From NCBI GenBank assembly GCA_046153995.1, contig JBJXEH010000114.1, forward strand, positions 1-18,498: DNA of 18,498 bases, written 5' to 3'. Both the position numbers and the translations under genes were made by a program. The notes below the pieces were generated by a model. It did no database searches, had not been told where the DNA came from, and worked only from the letters and a program-made list of their open reading frames with translations. Position 1 is the stretch's first letter. Each line of letters opens with the position of its first letter. Below, in pieces: positions 14,486 to 18,498 of this stretch. Source of the stretch: SZUA-430 sp046153995. GTDB taxonomy: Bacteria; Pseudomonadota; Alphaproteobacteria; Micropepsales; Micropepsaceae.

Positions 14486-15058
14486 ATGCGCAACGCACAT
14501 ACGCAAAGCCTGCTCGATCACTGGCGCCACGCGCGCGGCGAAACGCTGGCGCCGCGCAAGGCTTCGATCGAGCCTAAGGCGATCAAGAACCACTTGGCGT
14601 TTGCGTTCCTGCTGAAGCGCGAAGCGGGCGACAAGTTCACGTTCGTGTTGGCCGGCACCGGCATGTGCGACCTCTTCGGTAAGGAACTCCGCGGCAACAG
14701 CTTCGTTCATCTGTGGGCGGAGCAATCGCGAAATGCGGCGCTGACGTCGCTGATCCGCGTGTCCAATCTTTCGGTTCCCACCGTCGCCGCCAGCATCGCC
14801 GAGACCGAGGACGGACGCGCGATGCCGGGTGAGATTTTGCTTCTTCCGTATGCGGACGAACGTGGCGAGACGACCTACATTCTGGGCCATTTCCAGCCGC
14901 TCGATCCGCTCAGCCGTCTGATGGGCCGCAAGCTCGTGCGGATGCGCATGACGGCAAACGCGATTTTGACGGGCGATCAGGCGGGTCCCAGCGCCGCCGC
15001 CTTAGCCACAGACAAGCGCACCTCGACCAAGCATTTGAAGGTCGTCAGCACGCGCTAG
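14486..15058 (+). CDS. PAS_5-type sensor-like protein
   Basis: This 190-residue soluble protein fits the alphaproteobacterial single-PAS family (PAS_5). A conserved N-terminal LLDHWRHARGETLAPRKASI segment with a following SIEPKAIKNHLAFAFLL leads into the PAS core (FTFVLAGTGMCDLFGKELRG, then SFVHLW). The C-terminal part runs through ILGHFQPLDPLSRLMGRK. These proteins have no attached kinase or output domain and their signal is unknown; some act in cell-cycle or motility control. The ATG at 14486 gives the expected N terminus, although the ribosome site is weak. The reading frame stays open back to 14387 without a canonical start codon. It converges on the small secreted protein gene, with a shared terminator between them. 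Confidence 0.82.
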   Translation: MRNAHTQSLLDHWRHARGETLAPRKASIEPKAIKNHLAFAFLLKREAGDKFTFVLAGTGMCDLFGKELRGNSFVHLWAEQSRNAALTSLIRVSNLSVPTVAASIAETEDGRAMPGEILLLPYADERGETTYILGHFQPLDPLSRLMGRKLVRMRMTANAILTGDQAGPSAAALATDKRTSTKHLKVVSTR

Positions 15059-15091
15059 AGATTTCTTGAGTAGCTTTCCGCTTCTACCACC

Positions 15092-15130
15092 AGAAAAACT
15101 TAAGGGCGCCCAAGAGGCGCCCTTTTTTTT
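15092..15130. terminator. Bidirectional rho-independent terminator
   Basis: AAGGGCGCC (15102-15110), loop CAAGA and GGCGCCCTT (15116-15124) form a perfect 9-bp stem. Eight Ts follow on the plus strand (15123-15130). On the minus strand the stem is followed by AAGTTTTTC. It serves the PAS gene (plus) and the small secreted protein gene (minus). Confidence 0.93.
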
Positions 15131-15149
15131 GGCTGAACTGCAAAGCGCC

Positions 15150-15473
15150 TTAGTACGGGCGCGGTGAGCGCTCAGGATCATAGCTGCGGAAGCCGGGTTC
15201 TGCGACCTCATCAAGCGCGTTCAATTCGTCGCGGAAATTGTCGTAGTTTTGGCGTTCGACGAAGTATTGCTCTTCGTATTTTTCGACCTGGCGCCAATAT
15301 TCCTCAAACGCGGCCACGTCGGCGGTGTCGCGACGTTCGCAGCGGTCTTTGTCGTACCCCTGCTCTTGGCACCACATGTCGAAGTAAAGGTTGCGCGCAG
15401 ATGCCGGTTCCGACGCCATAAGCGTCAGCGAAAGCGCACTGATTCCAGCCAGTAAGACCCCACTGATCCGCAT
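15150..15473 (-). CDS. Small secreted protein, unknown function
   Basis: The 107-residue precursor has a signal peptide (residues 1-26, cut after EPASA). The mature part of about 81 residues is rich in Tyr, Asp, Glu and Arg, with two Cys (C35 and C45, WCQEQGYDKDRC) likely to form a disulfide. A charged helical stretch follows (FEEYWRQVEKYEEQYFVE), then a Pro/Arg/Tyr tail. It resembles no family I can name and is presumably periplasmic. ATG 15473 is clearly right: AAGGAG lies 6 nt upstream, and the upstream in-frame start at 15527 would place 18 basic residues before the signal peptide. It has its own spacing from the GMC gene and ends at the bidirectional terminator. Confidence 0.82.
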   Translation of the reverse strand: MRISGVLLAGISALSLTLMASEPASARNLYFDMWCQEQGYDKDRCERRDTADVAAFEEYWRQVEKYEEQYFVERQNYDNFRDELNALDEVAEPGFRSYDPERSPRPY

Positions 15474-15551
15474 TTGCGGCTCCTTTTTTCTTGAGCGTGA
15501 CGATAGACCCGCCCGCATGCACTGCATAGGCCAGGAACGGCCAATTTTCCC

Positions 15552-17213
15552 TTAACGGGCAGCAGCGAAACGGTCCGAAACGTCTTCCGCCACCCGTCTG
15601 TGTTCTTGCGGCAACGGTGTTTTCCCGAGAATCAGGTCCGCCGCTCGTTCAGCAATCATAATCGTGGGGGCGTTCGTGTTGCCACCGACGAGCGTTGGCA
15701 TGACGGACGCGTCTACAACTCTGAGCCCCTGAACCCCCCGCACTTTGAGTGTCGAATCCACCACAGCCATCCGGTCATTGCCCATCTTTGCGGTGCCCAC
15801 CGGATGATAAATCGTAATCGCGGTGCGGCGGATGAAGTCGTCGATGTCCGCGTCGCTGGTGGCATGTGCGCCGGGATTCAACTCTTCGCCGCGGTAGTCC
15901 GCGAACGCGGGTTGAGCAACAAGCTTGCGGGCGATCCTGACCCCTTCGCGCAGCGAGCGCAGGTCGTTGTCGTGGGCGAGCGAGTTCGGCTGGATCAGCG
16001 GCGGATCCTCGGGGTTCGTGGAGCGAAGTGCGACATGGCCGCGGCTCTCCGGACGAAGTGCGCACATGTGCAAGCCGAACGCGTGCATCTTCAGCTGCTT
16101 GCGGCCGTGGTCGGAGAACGGCGCGTTGATCAAGTGCAGCTGCAGGTCCGGCATCTCGACGTCCGGGCGGCTTTTCACGAAGGCGCCGGCTTCGAGGCCC
16201 TGGCTGGTGCCGTCGCCGGTGCCGAACAGGATGTACTGGAGGCCGATGCCGAGCATGCGGATCGGGCTTTGCACTTGCGCGTAGGCCGTGACGGGTTGTG
16301 TGCAGGCGTACTGCACGTTGACGTCGAGGTGGTCTTGCAGGTTCTGACCGACGCCGGGGCTGTCGTGCACGACGGCGACGCCAAAGCGGCGCAGATACTC
16401 CGCATCGCCGATGCCTGAGAGCATGAGCAGTTGCGGCGTCCCGATCGCGCCGCAGGCTAGGATCACTTCTTTGCGGGCGCGGACTTGTTTCAGTTCGGTG
16501 CCTTGGCGGTACTCGATGCCGACGGCGCGGGTTCCTTCGAAGAGAACGCGGGTGATCAGTGCGTCCGTTTCGACGTTGAGATTGCTGCGGTTCAGCGCAG
16601 GTTCGAGATACGCGGCTGATGTGTTCCAGCGGCGGCCGTTCTTGATCGTTTGCTGATAGTAGCCAAAGCCTTCTTGCTGCTCGCCGTTGAAGTCCGGTGT
16701 GAATTTGAACCCCGCCTGCTTTCCGGCCTCGACCAGCACGTTGAACATGGGCGATTTCAGGGGCGGATTGCCGACATAGAGTGGGCCGCTGTCGCCGCGG
16801 AAGTCGTCGCCGCCTTGCTGGTTCGTCTCTGAGCGTTTGAAGTAGGGCAGCACGTCTGCGAACGACCAACCTTCGAGACCCAGCTGACGCCAGTGGTCGT
16901 AGTCGCGTGCGTGGCCGCGGATGTAGACCATGCCGTTGATCGACGACGACCCGCCAAGCCCCTTGCCGCGCGGCCAGAAGTCTTTGCGGTTGTGCAGGGC
17001 GGCGGTGCCTTCGGTTTCAAAACCCCAATTGTATTTGCCGCGCTGCTTGATCAGCTGGCCGACGCCCGCCGGCATGCGGACCAGGATCGAGTTGTCTTTG
17101 GGTCCTGCTTCCAGAAGCAGAACCTCGCTTCCTGCATCGGCGCTGAGGCGGTTCGCGAGCACGCAGCCGGCGCTGCCTGCTCCGGCGATGATGTAGTCGA
17201 CGTCCTTAGACAT
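15552..17213 (-). CDS. GMC-family FAD-dependent oxidoreductase (choline/alcohol dehydrogenase type)
   Basis: This 553-residue flavoprotein oxidises an alcohol to an aldehyde. An N-terminal ADP-binding fold carries GAGSAG (G11, G13, G16). Both GMC signatures are present (RGKGLGGSSSINGMVYIRG and GAIGTPQLLMLSGIG). The C-terminal catalytic block has His470 in YHPVGTAKMG and Asn512/Asn514 in GGNTNAPT. The overall character is that of choline dehydrogenase BetA and medium-chain or aromatic alcohol dehydrogenases. No betaine-aldehyde dehydrogenase or betI gene is beside it, so choline as substrate is unsupported. I chose ATG 17213, which gives the usual short lead-in to the FAD motif. An in-frame TTG at 17273 would add 20 residues crossing a hairpin. 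It is divergent from the PilZ gene. Confidence 0.95.
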   Translation of the reverse strand: MSKDVDYIIAGAGSAGCVLANRLSADAGSEVLLLEAGPKDNSILVRMPAGVGQLIKQRGKYNWGFETEGTAALHNRKDFWPRGKGLGGSSSINGMVYIRGHARDYDHWRQLGLEGWSFADVLPYFKRSETNQQGGDDFRGDSGPLYVGNPPLKSPMFNVLVEAGKQAGFKFTPDFNGEQQEGFGYYQQTIKNGRRWNTSAAYLEPALNRSNLNVETDALITRVLFEGTRAVGIEYRQGTELKQVRARKEVILACGAIGTPQLLMLSGIGDAEYLRRFGVAVVHDSPGVGQNLQDHLDVNVQYACTQPVTAYAQVQSPIRMLGIGLQYILFGTGDGTSQGLEAGAFVKSRPDVEMPDLQLHLINAPFSDHGRKQLKMHAFGLHMCALRPESRGHVALRSTNPEDPPLIQPNSLAHDNDLRSLREGVRIARKLVAQPAFADYRGEELNPGAHATSDADIDDFIRRTAITIYHPVGTAKMGNDRMAVVDSTLKVRGVQGLRVVDASVMPTLVGGNTNAPTIMIAERAADLILGKTPLPQEHRRVAEDVSDRFAAAR

Positions 17214-17251
17214 GGGCGTAGCCGTTTCCAATGGTTTGTTAAGCTTCTTAG

Positions 17252-17266
17252 AGCCCTGAGAGGGCT
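17252..17266. repeat. Short hairpin in the GMC 5' leader
   Basis: AGCCCT, loop GAG and AGGGCT form a 6-bp stem about 40 nt upstream of the GMC ATG. TTTT follows on the plus strand, where no gene needs termination. It could affect the GMC leader, but the stem is short. Confidence 0.35.
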
Positions 17267-17297
17267 TTTCCAAGATTTGCGGCGCAGCAAGGGTGCA

Positions 17298-17305
17298 TTA
17301 ACCAG
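17298..17305 (+). promoter_or_regulatory. CtrA-like half site (TTAACCAG)
   Basis: This matches the alphaproteobacterial CtrA octamer TTAACCAT at 7 of 8 bases and lies 72 bp upstream of the tandem-PilZ ATG in the divergent gap. A single half site is weak evidence. Confidence 0.25.
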
Positions 17306-17376
17306 CAATCGCTAAACTGCAATCGAATCCTCGCTATGGCCAGGTGCGTGGACAGGCTTCGACGGACAAACGAACG

Positions 17377-17979
17377 ATGAACGCAAAAAGCAACGGTTGC
17401 GAACGCCGGCGTCACAAGCGCCTCGATATGAACCTGACCGTACGGTTCCTGCTGCACGACGGCAGCGAGCACAGCGGCGAGGTCACGAACATTTCGGTGG
17501 GTGGTATGGCGATCAGGTCGAGCGCGAAGCCGGCCGCGGGTTCGATCATCATCGCCTATGTGCAGGATCTGGGTCGGCTCGAAGGGCTGGTCTCACGCAC
17601 CGACGGTGACACGTTCGCGGTACGACTGACCCTTTCCGCGCTTCGCCGCGAGAAGCTGGAAGAGCGCCTCGGCCTCGGTATGAAGCCTGCCGGCATCGAC
17701 GGCCGCCGTCACGAACGCGAAGAGACTAAGGGCGTGACCAAGGTTCAGCGCTCCGATGGGCGCGAAATCGGTTGCAAGGTGATCGACCTGTCGCTCGGCG
17801 GCGTTTCGGTCGCGGCAAACGAATGGCCGCCGTTGGGCGAGCAAGTGATGGTCGGCAAGATGCGCGGACGGGTTGTGCGCCATCACGATCGCGGATTCGC
17901 GATCGAGTTCACGGAGATCCCGCCGTCGCGCGGCAGCCTCTCGGAGCAGTTGACCCCCGGCGACCGCTCAGCCGCCTGA
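17377..17979 (+). CDS. Tandem PilZ-domain protein (c-di-GMP receptor)
   Basis: The 200-residue protein is made of two PilZ domains and nothing else. The first (about residues 8-95) has R11xxxR15 (RRHKR) and N38xS40xxG43 (NISVGG). The second (about 108-180) has R110xxxR114 (RRHER) and D137xS139xxG142 (DLSLGG). Both domains keep the RxxxR and D/NxSxxG motifs that bind cyclic di-GMP, so both may be functional. There is no catalytic or membrane domain; it is likely a cytosolic adaptor in motility, holdfast/adhesion or cell-cycle control. I chose ATG 17377; a GTG at 17344 is an in-frame alternative, and neither has a strong ribosome site. It is divergent from the GMC oxidoreductase, and an 8-bp-stem hairpin without a T-run follows at 18020-18041. 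Confidence 0.9.
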   Translation: MNAKSNGCERRRHKRLDMNLTVRFLLHDGSEHSGEVTNISVGGMAIRSSAKPAAGSIIIAYVQDLGRLEGLVSRTDGDTFAVRLTLSALRREKLEERLGLGMKPAGIDGRRHEREETKGVTKVQRSDGREIGCKVIDLSLGGVSVAANEWPPLGEQVMVGKMRGRVVRHHDRGFAIEFTEIPPSRGSLSEQLTPGDRSAA

Positions 17980-18047
17980 CGGTACCGCCTGCCAGATTCG
18001 ACTGGATCGGCACACGAATCCGTGGGTTGTAGACCCATCGGACGGTG

Positions 18048-18064
18048 CGTTCATTTAGCGTTCA
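18048..18064 (+). promoter_or_regulatory. Direct repeat CGTTCA, one helical turn apart
   Basis: CGTTCA occurs at 18048-18053 and 18059-18064, an 11-bp period that places both copies on the same face of the helix, about 85-100 bp upstream of the glycine-zipper gene. This is the usual layout of a response-regulator site. The regulator is unknown. Confidence 0.4.
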
Positions 18065-18148
18065 GCCTGGAAATCCCAAGTTCCCGCCCGGCGTCTGCGC
18101 GGACTAGCAAGCTCATGTGTGCTTGCGCATAAGCGCGACGGAGGAGTG

Positions 18149-18498
18149 ATGACTATGAGGAAGATATTGGTTGCCGTCGTGGCGACTGCTGCGATGTTCG
18201 TGGGAGCGGCGGCGCCCGCGCTTGCCAATCACGATGCGCCTTATGGTGGTGGTGGCTACAACGGCCAGTACGGGCCGCCTCCGGGACAAGGCTATGGTCC
18301 GGGTTATGGCCCTCCGCCAGGACAAGGTTATGGTCCCGGTTACGGTCCCCCGCCGGGTTACGGCCAATACGGCGGCCCCGGCTATGGCCCGCAGTATGGC
18401 GGCCAGGGTTATGGCCCCGGCTACGGCGATCCGCGCTATGGGCATCGCAACCGCCGTTGCGGCGGCGACCGTGCGGCCGGTGCGATCATCGGTGGCAT
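18149..18498 (+). CDS. Secreted glycine-zipper protein with PGYGPPP repeats (3' end outside the window)
   Basis: The frame is open for 116 codons to the window edge. It starts with a signal peptide (MTMRKILVAVVATAAMF, cleaved after PALA, near residue 27). A Gly/Pro/Tyr/Gln-rich region of about 65 residues follows, built on GQGYGPGYGPPP, present as two adjacent 12-residue units (18284-18319 and 18320-18355) and decayed copies after them. After a basic Cys-containing link (HRNRRCGGD) the sequence RAAGAIIGG begins a glycine-zipper 2TM domain, as in small outer-membrane or periplasmic lipoprotein-like proteins. A very strong ribosome site (GGAGGAG, 18140-18146) precedes two in-frame ATGs (18149 and 18155). 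This suggests high expression; the role is unknown. Confidence 0.85.
   Translation, partial: MTMRKILVAVVATAAMFVGAAAPALANHDAPYGGGGYNGQYGPPPGQGYGPGYGPPPGQGYGPGYGPPPGYGQYGGPGYGPQYGGQGYGPGYGDPRYGHRNRRCGGDRAAGAIIGG
18284..18355 (+). repeat. Two 36-bp tandem coding repeats
   Basis: Two in-frame 36-bp units encode identical 12-residue peptides (GQGYGPGYGPPP) but differ at several third-codon positions. The duplication is therefore old or kept by selection on the protein, not freshly slipped DNA. Confidence 0.8.

Noticed and set aside
15775..16869. Alternative minus-strand frame (364 codons) inside the GMC gene
   Set aside because: It overlaps the clear GMC frame and gives a low-complexity Arg/Pro/Ser-rich product.
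18113..18445. 110-codon antisense frame opposite the PGYG-repeat gene
   Set aside because: It is the mirror of the repeat; the plus strand has a signal peptide and an excellent ribosome site.
1..18498. Search for CRISPR arrays, transposases, integrases, toxin-antitoxin or secretion gene clusters
   Set aside because: No spaced repeat array and no protein with such signatures was seen; the only mobile-looking item is the palindromic element.

Overview
This is an 18.5 kb stretch of high-GC chromosome from an alphaproteobacterium. The class assignment rests on several signs. The AspRS looks non-discriminating (His33). The PilZ, PAS_5-like, DUF502, GMC and Omp25-like porin genes have alphaproteobacterial character. 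Codon use is strongly GC-ending and TTG/GTG starts are available. A Caulobacterales/Hyphomonadales-like source is plausible, but I cannot fix it below class. No integrase, transposase, phage, CRISPR, rRNA or tRNA gene is visible, so this is ordinary core/accessory chromosome.

Layout. (1) 1-3049: rnd (RNase D, minus, running off the left edge, TTG start) is divergent from aspS (plus), with 86 bp between them. (2) 3113-5541: a plus-strand run with short gaps encodes an AraC regulator, a CPBP intramembrane protease and a two-TM DUF502 protein. (3) 5538-6446: a secreted protein of unknown function on the minus strand meets DUF502 tail to tail and shares a TTAA that provides both stops. (4) 6599-9437, plus strand: a DUF2817 M14-like peptidase, a small exported protein and an acetyl-CoA acetyltransferase whose Shine-Dalgarno lies inside a perfect 8-bp hairpin. 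(5) 9680-12642: a small outer-membrane beta-barrel protein (plus, strong terminator), then on the minus strand an unknown membrane protein and an OmpA-type porin with its own terminator. (6) 12643-13054: 412 bp without a gene but with two perfect hairpins. (7) 13055-13626: a SemiSWEET sugar transporter translationally coupled to a 105-aa unknown protein (minus). (8) 13627-13774: a conspicuous long palindromic element (32-bp arms, 31/32 matching, nested inner stem). It fills most of the divergent gap to a gamma-carbonic-anhydrase-like protein at 13803. (9) 14486-15473: a PAS_5-like protein (plus) and a small secreted protein (minus) converge on a bidirectional terminator. (10) 15552-17979: a GMC oxidoreductase (minus) is divergent from a tandem-PilZ protein (plus). 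(11) 18149-end: the start of a secreted glycine-zipper protein with PGYGPPP repeats.

How the genes work together: there is no single pathway. The recurring theme is the cell envelope (two beta-barrel proteins, a PG-binding OmpA domain, a membrane protease, DUF502, a glycine-zipper protein, four small exported proteins) alongside housekeeping RNA/translation genes (rnd, aspS) and isolated metabolic enzymes. The least explained parts are the palindromic element at 13627-13774, the SD-masking hairpin before the thiolase, the 5'-UTR hairpin of the ompA-like gene and the unknown membrane protein at 10409-11521.
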